This document shows positions 35,150 to 47,189 of a DNA stretch of 64,000 bases, one piece after another (the stretch's first letter is position 1; every line of letters begins with the position of its first letter). This stretch comes from Cinnamomum chago (lineage: Eukaryota > Streptophyta > Magnoliopsida > Laurales > Lauraceae), in contig CP142461.1 in the NCBI GenBank assembly GCA_038049695.1, positions 28,093,001 to 28,157,000 on the forward strand. Direction: 5' to 3'. Under the pieces are notes generated by a model. It was not told where the DNA came from. It saw only the letters and a list, made by a program, of their open reading frames with translations, and did no database searches. The translations under genes and the position numbers were made by a program.

Positions 35150-36667
35150 ATGAAATCTGAATTGGATTCTCTGTATTCCAATCAAGTCTGGGAACTTGTG
35201 GATGCGCCTGAAGGGATCAAACCCATAGGGTGCAAGTGGATCTACAAGAGAAAGAGAGGAGTGGATGGGAAGGTTGAAACCTTCAAAGCAAGACTGGTGG
35301 CAAAAGGATATACTCAGAAAGAGGGTATCGATTATGAGGAAACCTTTTCGCCAGTAGCCATGCTCAAGTCCATAAGGATTCTCTTAGCCATCGCATGTCA
35401 TTATGACTACGAGATATGGCAAATGGATGTCAAGACAGCTTTTCTAAATGGAAGTCTTGACGAATGCATCTATATGATGCAACCAGAGGGTTTCATTGCT
35501 GGTGGCCAAGAGAACATGGTCTGTAAGCTTAAGAAGTCCATTTATGGACTTAAGCAAGCGTCTAGGGCATGGAACATCAAGTTTAATCAGGCAGTCAAAT
35601 CCTTTGGCTTTGATCAAAACATTGATGAACCATGTGTGTATAAGAAAGGGAGTGGAAACGCAGTTACATTTTTAGTCCTATATGTGGATGACATATTACT
35701 CATTGGAAATGATGTTGGCATCTTGTCGTCTGCTAAGGTTTGGTTATCATCTCAATTTCAGATGAAGGATTTGGGTGAGGCGAGCTATGTCTTAGGGATC
35801 AAGCTTTTGCGAGATCGCAAGAACAAGATGTTAGCCTTATCCCAATCTTCGTATATTGAGAAGATATTGGTCAAGTATAACATGCATGACTCCAAGAAGG
35901 GCTTGCTACCTTCTAGACATGGAGTACCACTATCTCGGAATCAATGTCCGAAGACACCTGAGGAGATAGAAAGCATGAGGAGAGTACCATATGCATCAGC
36001 TGTTGGAAGCCTCATGTATGCAATGTTGTGTACTAGACCAGATATTTGCTTTGCCGTTGGCATGGTTAGCAGATATCAATCAAACCCTGGACCTATGCAC
36101 TGGACAGTTGTTAAGCATATATTCAAGTATCTTCGGAGAACGAAAGATTATATGCTAGTCTACCGAGCAGATGATCTAACGCCACTGGCGTATACAGACT
36201 CTGATTTCCAGTCGGATGTAGATGGCAGAAAGTCTACCTCAGGATACGTCTTTACTCTATCAGGAGGGGCTATATCATGGAGAAGTGTCAAGCAAGATTG
36301 TACTGCTGATTCTACCATGGAGGCAGAGTATGTGGCGGCATCGGAAGCTGCAAAGGAAGCAGTATGGCTCAGAAAATTCCTATTGGAATTGGGAGTAGTT
36401 CCTGCAGTGCAAAAACCGATTGTCATGTACTGCGATAACACTGGTGCAGTAGCTAACTGCAAAGAGCCCAGGAATCACAAGAAAGGCAAGCATATTCAGA
36501 GAAAGTACCACTTAATCCGGGAATTTGTCCAAGATGGAGAAATAGTGGTAGAGCAGATTGCCTCAGCTACTAACTTAGCTGACCCATTTACTAAGACTCT
36601 TACTGAGAAAGTCTTTACTTCACATGTTGAGTCTATGGGAGTTAGGTTAGGTCGTAGTGATCTTTAG
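35150..36667 (+). mobile_element. Reverse transcriptase and RNase H region of the young Copia
   Basis: Reverse transcriptase begins with VWELVDAPEGIKPIGCKWIY and carries the catalytic YVDDILLIGND near 35680. RNase H shows YTDSDFQSDVDGRKSTSGYVF near 36190, MEAEYVA near 36320, and the usual end motif LADPFTKTL near 36580. The region stops just before the polypurine tract and 3' LTR. Confidence 0.9.
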
Positions 36668-36681
36668 TGCAAGTGGGAGAT

Positions 36682-38666
36682 TGTTGGGATTGGTGTATGC
36701 CCTAAAGCCCACTGACTGCACTCACATCTCTGTTACTGGATATTTATTGGTTATTTAATGGAATGACTTCTTTCTCTTTATACGTGTGTATATGTATGGT
36801 TGTGTAAGGCCCATTGTTTTCTAGTAAATGACTTAGGTGTGTAGTGGCTACACACAGTAAGGTCTGAGTCATGGACACTTGAAACAATAAACTTGTTCAT
36901 AACTGAGAGATGGAGTTGGGCACTTCATCTTGGTATAAGTTATAATGAGATACTCTTCTGTATTCAGGGTGACTTACCTTAGTCAAGGAGGTCTTTCCGG
37001 ATTTATCTCATTAGTGCATGTGTCATGCATTGAACAGGACCACTTGTAGGTGTGATCTCTAAAATAGTACTATCACAGAGAGAGATCAACTCACCTCTTG
37101 CTACTGAGTGACCAGTGCTCTTAATCTTGAGCATTTGTGGATGAACTGACGAAGTCGAGTTCTTGTACTTTAATTCACTATGGGTGAGATCCTGTTCATG
37201 GGTCAATAGCTCTGTGTTTTGGGTACTCGGGCTTGATTAGTTGGGACGTGCAAATGCAATATGGAATCTATGCCATCGTGTGATGGAATGATCGTCCCCT
37301 TAGAATTATCCGATTAATCATCAGAATCTAAGATCTTAGTATATGGATGTTCCATATGGATATTGAACTTGTGGGTAGCTCCCTGGATCAAGAGAATGAT
37401 ATCCGGATGATGATTAAGTCAAGGGTATGAAGTTCTAAGGATGAGATGTAATCAAGAAGGTAGATAGTACATCGGTTAACCTACTTGATTATGGATGTTA
37501 CATAGAGGGGCATTATGGTCATTGTACTTGGTAGGTCAAAGACAATCGTCTATTTATGATGAGCTTTATTTGCAATTTAATATTTGTCCCTGGAGTGCAA
37601 CCATAACTCTCTAGTGGAATGAGTTAGGGTTAAAATGATCTTAATGTTGCTATGGGGTTAGCATGGACATTTTGGTCATTTTGGGAGCCAAGGGCAAATA
37701 TGTCTTTTGGTCCCTCTTCTAGCCACTTTCCTATATTGGCATGGTTTCCTAATTTAATTAAATGATATGTGGTTGAATTAATTTTATGGAAGAATAATTT
37801 TGAGTTTAAATTCTAATAGGCTCTTGATGGCATACATGAATTTAACTCTAGCTAAATTATTTACTAGTGGGCCTTGGTGTGTTTAGCTATCTTGTGGGCC
37901 AGCCATAAGTGGAGCCCCTTGTGTGAGGTTTCCAAGTTTGATTGGGTATCTTTACTTGGAAGGAAAGACTCCTCTTTGGGTAAGAATTCCATTAATTAAA
38001 GGTTACTATTTTTAGTGTCTTTAATTAGTAAGTGTTGCACAACTAAAGGGGAAGGTTGCTATTCTTTTTAGGGATAGTCATTCCTATTAGAAAGAGATCT
38101 CTTAAAGGCATGAGATCTATATATATTACCCTCTCTCCCCTAGGCGTGTAAGCCATGTGATACCAGCAACCAGAAATAATTAAAAACGTGCAACAGGTTG
38201 GAGTTCTATTGGCCGCCCAAGCCAAGAAGTGGAACACACGCCCAGCACTTCTTCTTCTTGATAGAAGAGATCAGATTCTGATCTTGTTCCACAAAGATTA
38301 ATTCTGAAAACCCTTCTTAGGATTCCATAGTTTGATCCCACCATCAAAGCCAATTAGATTAGAGAGTGGAATAGAAGAGAAGATCAAAGGAGAAACTATT
38401 GCAGAAATTCCTGCAACATACATTGCTGATTGCAGGTTGGTTTCAGACCTTTGAAGGCTTTCTTTTCAGAGTATTGAGGCATTCAAATCATCAAGGTAAT
38501 AGTCCTCTATCATCTCCTTTCTTTAGGCACATGTTGATCATGATTTCATGGAGTTTTTTTGCATGTTTCATGGCTGGAAATCAGATCTGGGTTCTTGTTT
38601 TTAAAAACCTGAAACCAAATCAGCCATGGAAGTTTTGAATTCAGATCTGTTATGCACACACTTTCA
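36682..38666 (+). repeat. 3' LTR of the young Copia
   Basis: Same length (1985 bp) as the 5' LTR, with no difference found in the lines compared. It ends CACACTTTCA at the CCTCT duplication. Confidence 0.92.
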
Positions 38667-38751
38667 CCTCTCTCTCTCTCTCGCTTCTCTCTCTCGACCG
38701 AAGCCTGCGACGACCGGAGGCGAAGAAGAAGGAGACAACGACCAGATCCAG
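38667..38751 (+). other. Leader exon of the hAT transposase gene (right part)
   Basis: After the Copia, the CT-rich leader continues and ends at CCAG|GTTTGT, a good splice donor. The part left of the Copia (about 28746-28866, TCAAACCCTAGCATCC and CT-rich) is its upstream half. Plant hAT genes often have such a non-coding first exon; the assignment is inferred from composition and splice signals. Confidence 0.5.
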
Positions 38752-38841
38752 GTTTGTTTGTGTTCTTACTACTGTTCTAGGGTTTTCTTTTTATTTTGTT
38801 CTGAAAGTCTGCCTGTGCAATTTATTCTTCTTTCTACCGGC

Positions 38842-38912
<71 letters not shown>

Positions 38913-41381
38913 GTGGTGAGCCAAAAAAGTGTTTAGGATTTCCCAAATGATAGTTGCCTTTTTACATGATGAACTGATGAAGGATGACATGTCGTTTTTT
39001 CCCATCCAAATGACACCCCAGATATAAACGACCCTTTACCTCTCATGGGATTTAACTTAATTCCATCAAACATATTAGGAATCAACTGATTGTTTTTGGG
39101 CTATATGAGGACTCAATGAACCTCATATCAAGGACCACATTACTTCCAACGGGTTGCAGATTGCAGAGTTCTTCATACTAATGCATGCCTGTTAGGGTGT
39201 GATGATGGAAAAATATGATGGGAAATGTTTCTGAAGAAAACAGCAGCCGTGGCACTATGCATCCGCTTTCACAACCTTTGTTGTGATTATACAAGTTATT
39301 AAAATAATTTCAACTAAACAACAGCCATGGCATACTGGATGTAATACTACGTTAAAGGAATAATTGGTTCCCTCCATAATTTGGGAAACATTCTCTCAAG
39401 GAGCATCCTTCTTAACATAATATATATGGGCAATATCAAAGACATTCAATGGGGCCACTAGCACAAGCAGCAGAGAGCAATGAGAAATTACATGAGGCAC
39501 ACTTAGGGCTGCTAAAAAGGTGAGGGGGGTGGGGGTAGGGTGAGGGTTTTGGATTGGGGGGAATGTCTATGCAAGGGCAAGGAATTCTCCCTCAATAAAG
39601 CCTGACGACATCTCAATAATGTGTAAATTTTAAGGGCTGCAACAAGATCAATGACGTAAATATGAAAAATGTGTTGTTTCAGTCTAATGGTGAGCAAAAG
39701 TGTTTGTCCCATACCTTGATTGAACCCGAAGCAACATGTCGAAATCAACGGTTTTGATCATCCAAGGTGGCCGACAACCGGCCTTATCTTAATGCTATTT
39801 ATCTTCCACCCCCAATCCATCTCAGAGAATTCCCATCTTCTTTCTGCCGCCTCCCATCTTCTCAAAATTGAGTAAGAGACGCAGGAGCATGATAAAAAAC
39901 AAAGGAGTAGAAAATGTTGCCCAATGCTTTATTAGCTCCTTCTTTGATGTAAGCCACCATAAATGAACCACACAGGGTCCCCCAAAATGGTAATACTTTA
40001 TATAAACGCAATGCACCCATGGCTTATTTTCCACTCTGTAAGTCCCCTCCAAAAAGAGAGTAGATAAATGCAATGAGGGACCTTTCAGATACAGCCAGCA
40101 TCTAAAGCATAGAATGATCTGGCTTATGGAGCCCTCTTGGTCCACCACCTTATGATCAATCTAAACCCCTTAAACTCTCTATTCTCTTGTGATTAGCACT
40201 AATCCAAATTTGACACTCGTCCAAATTTCACAAGCGCTTAAATTGACCATTGGAATTTGGCATCCATCCAATTGAATTGTTCTTAGCTGTGTATAGGTGT
40301 TGCAATGCCTTTGATTTGGCCTGCTTTGTTTTCTTGGCTTTGGGTACTTTTTGGTTCAGTATATATCTCTTGGATTGTACAGTTGTAACATCTTCACAAT
40401 TGTTTTAATTTAATAAGGTCAATCTATCAAAATAAAAAATCTATTTAGTAGGATTTGAAGAATTTTAAGCCCTCAAAATGTTACATGTCTCCTTTATCTT
40501 CAGATGATTGTCATTGCTGTGATTGTAATATAAATGTAAAATCAAGTAAAAACACTCTTTATTCTATTGGTCAATATTTAATGCCATAGCTATCTAAGGG
40601 GGTAGTTGAAATTGGTGGTTCTATTGGTCAACATGTACTTTTGAAATTGTGAATAAGAAAGAAGAAAAGAAAGAAGAAAGAGAGCAATGTTTCTCTCTTT
40701 GTTTGGTGTTGTTTGTTTCATGCTCTGTCATATGGACAGTATGTGTCTATGTGATGTTACATGCACATGAACTCTGTTGTCATCCCACACATTTCCCCCT
40801 ATCTCATTTCATAGACTATGGTGTCTGCAGGCACCAATCCCTTTACTAAATGTAGCAAGAGTGAGCTTTGGGTACTCAAGTAGTGTGAATGAGTTTATAG
40901 TCATCTAATCAAAGTTGAAGAAATCGACAACCAAGTAAGATAATTTCAATTATCCACATTATAATAGGCATGGAGCTGATTTATGATTGACCTCCTTCCG
41001 GTTAATAACTAATAACATCAAAAGCATGAACCGTTAGCTGATGGCATGGCAATGTATATCAAATGGTTAATCCAAGACATCTTAAATGTGTTCTTGTGTA
41101 AACAGTAAACATCCATGGTATTTTGATTTTCAGTTAGTAATTGGCCTGACTACAAGCATAAATCAGCGGTCACATAGCATCAATTTCTTCTAAGTATGAT
41201 ACATATCAGCTGTTTGCATTGGTGATTAGAACAAATATAAGCCAATATTTGAAAGCATATTAAAAGATGACAGGACAAAGATAACCCCATGGTATATGCA
41301 GGCAGCATGACATGTTGTACGGAAATTTCACATTAATTTTTTTTTTTTGTTCTGAGTGTATTTTTTTTTGTTCAATTTCAG
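38752..41381 (+). other. Putative leader intron of the hAT transposase gene
   Basis: Begins GTTTGT after CCAG and ends in a T-rich tract plus TTTCAG at 41381, thirteen bases before the transposase ATG. It contains a GA microsatellite at 38846-38909. No gene was recognised inside: the open frames at 39512-39748 and 39822-40148 (minus) lack domain signal. Confidence 0.5.
38846..38909 (+). repeat. (GA)n microsatellite, about 64 bp
   Basis: About 32 uninterrupted GA units lie in the putative leader intron of the hAT transposase gene. Confidence 0.97.
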
Positions 41382-41393
41382 TGTCAAATATTG

Positions 41394-43578
41394 ATGTCTA
41401 GTATGGCCGAGACTCCACTTCCTCAGCCTGATGCTCCTCAACCTAGAACCCACTCTGTTAGTCACTGTCAGAGTCAGGTATCCTCTCTCAAAAGAAAAAA
41501 TAACAAAGAATCAGATATTTGGCAGCATTTTCCTAGACCTGAAAATTATGACCCGAAGATTCAGTACACACTCCATTGTGGCCATTGTGATGCTCCTGTT
41601 AAGTGGTTGAGTGCTAATGGAACTAGTGCAATGAGGAGTCATTTGAAAATCTGTCATAAGTTTCCAGAAAATATAAATGCAAATAGTCAGAGACAAAAGA
41701 AAATTACTTCAGTAATGAAATCTGGTAGTGGATCTGAAAATGTGAATCCTCTTGCACTTTGGAAATTTAGTCAGGATGTTTGTAGAGAGGAACTTGCAAG
41801 AATGATTATCTTAGATGAATTGCCTTTCAAATTTGTAGAGAATGAGGGGTTTAGGCGCTTTTGTAGCATGATGCAACCCCTATTCAAACCTATTTCACGT
41901 GTTACAATTGCTAATGATTGTATGGCTTTGTATGTGGCGGAGAGAAAAAAATTGAAGAGTATGTTTTTGAAAAGTAAACAAAGGATATGTCTCACTACTG
42001 ATGCATGGACATCAAATCAGAACCTTTCTTATATGTGCCTTACATCTCATTTCATAGATAAAGACTAGAACTTGCACAAAAAAATCTTGAACTTTTGTGT
42101 GATTTCTAGTCACAAAGGTGAGGCAATAGGTCGAAGGATTGAGGAATGTTTAGTTGATTGGGGAATTCATAAACTTTGCACATTAACTGTTGACAACGCT
42201 ACATCAAATGACACTGCCATTACTTATTTGAAGAGAAAGTTCTTTAAGAGAAATGAAAATTTTATTTTAGGCGGTCGATATTTTCAAATGAGATGTTGTG
42301 CACATGTGTTGAATTTGATTGTGAGAGATGGATTGGATGAGTTGGATGGTGCCATAAATTGAATTAGGGCTGTTGTGAAATATGCTAGGAGCTCTCCACA
42401 AAGGGCCCAGATATTTAAGTCTTGTGTGGAGAAGGAGGGAATAGATTGTAAAAGGATGTTGAGCTTGGATGTTATAACTAGGTGGAATTCTACATTTCTG
42501 ATGTTGGAAACTGCAGCTAAATTTGAAAAGGCATTTGATCGAATGATTGATGATGATGATAAATTTAAGAAGGAACTCGAGGACGTAGGTGGACCTCCTA
42601 CCTTCGAGGATTGGGAAGATTGTAGGCTCTTGACCACTTTTTTGCAGAAATTCTATGATGCTACAACTAAGTTGTCTGGCATTTCATATGTGACTTCTAA
42701 TTTGTATTTTCCTGTAGTTGTTTCCATTGAGAACAAATTGAATACCTTGATGTCTGGTTTTGATCCTTGTTTAAAAGCTATGGCTATCAAAAAGAAATTG
42801 AAATTTCAGAAGTATTGGGAACCAATTGAGAAAATGAATATGATGTTGTTGATTGCTATTGTGTTGGATCCACGTTACAAGTTGAAATATGTGACATGGT
42901 CTTATGGATTTTATTTCAAACTTGAGTCTTCCAAGGTGGTTGAGCTTACTGAAAAAATAATGGATACACTTAATACTTTGTATGTGGAGTACCAACAACT
43001 TCAGTTCTCTAGTGCTTCATCTTCGAGTCATAATTCTGAATTGGAGGTTGATCAACCCATTTTTAATGAAAATGATGAGCTGGAGGAATATGAAAAGCAT
43101 ATGGCAGAAGTAGAAAATGATGTGGACAAAAATGAAGTTAAACAATACTTGGATTTTCCTCGTGAAAAAGCTCAAGCCAATTCGAATTTTGATATTTTGA
43201 ATTGGTGGAAAGTAAATTCTTCAAGGTATCCAGTTCTTTCTCAAGTTGCACGAGATATTCTAGCTATTCCTGTCTCTACTGTTGCTTCGGAATCTGCCTT
43301 TAGTACGGGAGGACGTGTGTTAGATCAATATCGTAGTTCTCTATCTCCCAAAACAATAGAAGGCCTGATTTGTGCACAAGATTGGTTTCGAGGTTTAAAT
43401 GTAACAGATGATTTGGAAGATGTCACGGAGGAATTTCAAGCCTTCGAGGAGTTAGGTAAAACATTCCTTAATTCTCTTGAGATTTCATGTTATTTCAAAT
43501 TTGTTATGAATTTAAATTAGATCAAATGATTAATAATGATTTTCTTTTTTGTCAGAATTTGATTTTGATGAGGTTTGA
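41394..43578 (+). pseudogene. hAT transposase (BED finger, RICESLEEPER-like), two premature stops
   Basis: One frame runs from the ATG at 41394 through a BED zinc finger (LHCGHCDAP ... MRSHLKICHKF, residues about 60-95). It then carries the catalytic-core words LTTDAWTSNQN (near 42000) and LTVDNATSND (near 42190). The C-terminal hAT dimerisation domain (NWWKVNSSRYPVLSQVARDI, STVASESAFSTGGRV, SSLSPKTIEGLICAQDW) is near 43200-43390. A last intron is likely at 43456-43555 (TTAG|GTAAAA ... TTTTGTCAG|AA), adding codons EFDFDEV and a TGA at 43576. This gives about 694 residues, typical of plant BED-hAT transposases. In-frame stops at 42066-42068 (TAG) and 42360-42362 (TGA) interrupt it, and the frame is otherwise continuous. 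Expected role: cut-and-paste transposition of the 28531-45345 element. Confidence 0.88.
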
Positions 43579-44788
43579 ATTGAAGCTATGTTGAATCGAA
43601 TGCAGACGCATGTGCTCCCAAGATTCCAGATATTTGGGGCATCAACAATGATAAACATTCTGTGTTTGTTATGTATTTATAAGTCTTCACTTTCCAGTTT
43701 CCAGCCTTTGTTATGTACTTATATTTCTTGCTTTCCATGTGGTGTTTTTATTGTAATGGTATTTATAAACTTAATCTTGTGACTGGATTCTGGTGGTGGG
43801 TTCTTCTGCAGGTATTGACTTTTTTTTTTTAGACCCTTTTGTTTCCTCTGTGAAAGATTATGTGTTTGACACGTTTTGGTAATTGGGAAATGAGTTTGGT
43901 GATATGGGTTTTCTGTTTTTGCCAACACTCTCACAAATGCACAGGAATCTATCCCTGGGTCACTGCCTCACTGGGTTGTTTTTACGTGATGTCTGGGATG
44001 TTGAAATGAAATGTACATGGTGTAATGAGGGGTGATTTATGGTTTTTTTTTTTTTTTTTAGTTTTAGTTCTGTCAAGACCTGAGATTTTTTATTTTTTTT
44101 TGGGGGGGTGGAATGAGCTTCAAAAACACCCAAGTCTCTGTCAGAATCACAGAGGAATTCCTGATAAGCTGATCTTGAAGAGCATATGGAGTCTGCACTT
44201 TGGAGAATTCCAAGACTATTTTGACCAAGTGTTTTATAGAATGATCCCCGCCAAATGGAGAATTCGGAGAATACAAGCAGGCATGGCCTGAAAGAAATCT
44301 GGAATTGGTCAACGTGAATTCCCATCAGAAGTTTTTTTCCTTATTGTCTCATGGTTAAGCTTCTGTTTCTCCACCTAGCAGATATTAGTTTTGTGGAAAT
44401 CTGATGGTCTTTGTCTTTACTTGTTTTGATCACCTGTAATTGATGCCTGCCCACCTTCATTCAGAGGCACAGGGCCCACTGTAGATAGAACTATAGAGAA
44501 TTTCTAGTGAAGCCATAAAGGGTTTGTTTCATACTACATAGTTCCTGTAGAATGATACAGGAAAGTTAGTATAGTTTTTGTGCATGAAATTTACTAATAT
44601 TGTGTAGGACTTTGGGATTTTTTTTCCCAGCTGGTAAAGAGGTTCTTGATGTTAACAGCTTGCTCGGAGAACCAATGGTGATCCATGCCTTCCTGGGAGG
44701 ATATCTGCGTACCTCAACAAGCCTCAAGTGCAAAAGGCTCTTCATGCCAATACAACAGGGCTTCCATTTCTTTGGGACTTCTGCGGAG

Positions 44789-44826
<38 letters not shown>

Positions 44827-45176
44827 GTGTGTGTGTTGTCACTGGCCTTTCAAGGATAAATCTACTGAATAGGGTCTTACACATCAATTTAAGCTTGATC
44901 AAGACTAGTCTTTACTTTCAGGCCTGACAAATATGAGGGAGGTTCATGCCTAGGTTTATGGTCAAAGTCTCAAACGCCACATTATGCCCATGGCCACGAA
45001 GTTTATTCCTATCGGTTCAAAATCCAGGCCTGAGATTGACCCATTTGGATGGCTCTACTTGATTGAATGTAATAAATTAGGCCATCTTTGAACCCATCTC
45101 ATCCCAATGTCACCCAAGTGAGCCTACTTTAAAGCACAAAAAAGTGGCTAAGGAATAGCAATGAAGATTTTTTTCC
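43579..45176 (+). other. 3' non-coding part of the hAT
   Basis: Presumed 3' untranslated and spacer sequence between the transposase stop and the right subterminal array. It holds a CT microsatellite at 44791-44822. No further gene was recognised. Confidence 0.55.
44791..44822 (+). repeat. (TC)n microsatellite, 32 bp
   Basis: Sixteen uninterrupted TC units inside the 3' part of the hAT. Confidence 0.97.
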
Positions 45177-45345
45177 ACGGTTATTAACCGTAACCGAACC
45201 ATTTCATACGGTTAACCACGGTTCGGTTTTCCACGGTTTTTGTGGATAGGGTTACGGTTACGGTTTTGAAAAATAGAAAACCGCAGTTACGGTTCGGTTA
45301 ACGATTTTCCCAATATGAACGGTTAACCGAACCGTTACACCCCTA
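45177..45345 (+). repeat. Right subterminal AACCG array of the hAT
   Basis: A dense mixture of AACCG and CGGTT words (for example ACGGTTATTAACCG, CGGTTAACCGAACCG) mirrors the left end, finishing with TTACACCCCTA. Confidence 0.85.
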
Positions 45346-46940
45346 GTTGGAAGTAAGTGGGCCTCGTGGATAGGTTTCAAAAACTTTTGACCCACTTGAT
45401 GCTGGGATCAACTATCCATAAGGCTACAAACCCAATCCAGGATCCAAGACCTCAAACTTATCAACCATGATCAGTAGAAAACTTTATCTAGAAGAAAGAA
45501 ATAGCACTTAACAAGCAACCATGAAATTCTACAACATACAAGGAAGTAGATGTTTACCTTTGAAGCTTGGTAGCGCTCTAATGGAGAAGTTGATAATTTC
45601 CTTTGATGAAGAACTCTTTCACAAAGCAAATCAGAATCTCTAAGACCTAATTGTCTTCCACACTATGACTTGTATCAGATTTCTTTTCTCAAAGAGAAGG
45701 GTGGGTTCTCCAAAAGAAACCAACTAGAAACTCTAATGGAAACCAGAAGAGAAACTAGAAGAGAAAGGAGAGGAGAGGGCATGCAACACTTGCTTGGACA
45801 TGGATTCCAATTGAGGAGTGGTACTAATGGACGTCCAGCCCTCCTCCTTTTATAGCATGAGCAACCTCCTCTTACTTACTAATTCTTAGAAGTCACACTT
45901 CCAATGCAATCCTTTTCTTTTTGAATTCAAGTAAAATTAGTAACAATCTAATAATCGGGCTAGCGTGGGGACCATTAGGGATTCCATAAAAAGCTGGTTC
46001 CAACTGGGACATCCTAACCACACATCTAATGTGCAATCCGGGCCAACAGTTAATTGCAAATAACTCCACTATATAAATGCAACTGAACTCCAGTCTTAGG
46101 AATAAATTACAAGAAGACCCTAAACTTCCCTATGACCACAGGTAGACCCCTTCTCTATATCCATGGATCAATTGAATTAAACATGTCCATCCAACTTAGA
46201 TCCATATCTTATTATCCTTGAGATCCAATCAATTATAGTGATCATCAGTACCTATCCAATTAACTCTTAATTTGGGATGGATGCGTACTTACAAATGATA
46301 AATCCATTAATTGTCACAAGGGGATAATGATGATAGATTTCATCTTGACCATTGAATGTTCACACAGTTCTACTACCACATACCCAAGACACCGAGGTGT
46401 TGACCTACAATTAGTCTCACTCATTGGTGACTCAAAGCAAATGAATAAACAGAAACTTGAGTTCATTAATGTCTCAGGATTATGAGACTATTGCTAGGGA
46501 ATTGTGAGAGATACCTTAAAGTAAAGACAGTGTTTCATAAGGTGCTTCTCATGGTCCTTCATTACATCTAATGTACCGGCATAATGATCCAAAGTCTTAC
46601 ACTCTGATGATCGAGACAAATCACACTATCTCATAGTGATCATAATGTTACAATCTTGTCAGATGAGATGCCCAGTTTCATTACCAGTTGTGAATCAATT
46701 TAAGCATATGATTGATAACATATGTCGCCCATATGTGGATCTTATCTATACACATGTATCACATCTAATATACTTGTGGACTCCGGTTCATCTCATGAAC
46801 CATCATGTCATTCGTATGGGTTATGTGAAAATCATAAAATACCATTCATCTCATGAAACGAAAACATGATTATATTGATAAATAAAGAAATAAATCAATT
46901 TATTACATCATCCACTGGATTAAGACCATATAATCTAACA
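45346..46940 (-). mobile_element. LTR A, Copia-type, leftward; outer member of the nested tower
   Basis: It continues from the nine bases at 28522-28530 and is alignable along its length with LTR B at 47190-48936 (shared CTACAACATACAAGGA, AACTCCACTATATAAATGCA and TCATCTCATGAACCAT). It ends CTAACA. A minus-strand TATA box (GCTATAAAAGGAGG) near 45855 shows leftward transcription. No internal coding region is attached. The 5-bp flanks do not match, so the copy may be rearranged or may come from recombination between elements. Confidence 0.7.
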
Positions 46941-47189
46941 AATGCTTCTTTAGAAGCCCTTTTCTTAGCAAGAAGCCCTCTCTCCGAAATGCCGGACAAA
47001 TGTCAACAAATGAGCCCTTCTTCAAAAACCCTATCTTTTTCTAGAACGCTGATGAAGTCAAAGGGGACGTGATTGGGAGAAGACAGATGCACCTTTCTCT
47101 ACTTTCTTTCTCCGAAATGACGGACGATGTCGAAGACGGGCGAACGTGGAGGAAGAAAGGGAAACGGGGAAACGAAATAGAGATGAGGG
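46941..47189 (-). other. Host leader or promoter fragment between two LTRs
   Basis: This 249-bp non-repeat island is CT- and pyrimidine-rich on the minus strand (TTTCGGAGAGAGGGC, CTCATCTCTATTTCG). It fits the upstream part of the leader of the host exon at 28343-28444. It carries one copy of the GAGGG flank of LTR B. Confidence 0.4.

Larger units (their letters stand above)
28867..38666 (+). mobile_element. Very young Ty1/Copia retrotransposon, 9.8 kb, nearly whole
   Basis: LTRs at 28867-30851 and 36682-38666 are both 1985 bp and agreed at every line I compared. Perfect CCTCT duplications flank it (28862-28866 and 38667-38671). The primer site TGGTATCAGAGAC follows the left LTR after one or two bases, and a polypurine tract AAGTGGGAGAT precedes the right LTR. 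The internal region holds gag with zinc knuckle, protease, integrase, reverse transcriptase and RNase H in Copia order. The element looks whole apart from about two interruptions of its coding region. Identical LTRs imply a very recent insertion. It lies in the leader exon of the hAT transposase gene. I did not assign a lineage within Copia. Confidence 0.92.
28531..45345 (+). mobile_element. hAT transposon with transposase gene, interrupted by a Copia
   Basis: The ends are TAGGGGTGTAA and TTACACCCCTA, a perfect 11-bp inverted pair. They are flanked by perfect 8-bp duplications GTTGGAAG (28523-28530 and 45346-45353), diagnostic of hAT. Without the Copia the element is about 7.0 kb. Both ends carry dense AACCG/CGGTT arrays. 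It holds a BED-finger hAT transposase gene in plus orientation, with a leader exon near the left end. Two premature stop codons in the transposase make this copy defective. It remains close to an autonomous layout, so it is fairly young. Confidence 0.9.
28522..46940. mobile_element. Nested tower: LTR, with hAT near its edge, with Copia in the hAT
   Basis: The outer member is an LTR beginning TGTTGGAAG at 28522 and ending CTAACA at 46940. Within its first nine bases sits the hAT 28531-45345, with 8-bp duplication GTTGGAAG on both sides. Within the hAT sits the Copia 28867-38666, with 5-bp duplication CCTCT. The order of events is therefore LTR, then hAT, then Copia. The outer LTR lacks a matching target duplication (GAACA left, AATGC right). 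Confidence 0.8.

Noticed and set aside
39512-40148. Minus-strand open frames in the hAT leader intron
   Set aside because: They have no domain or splice support and ordinary intron composition.
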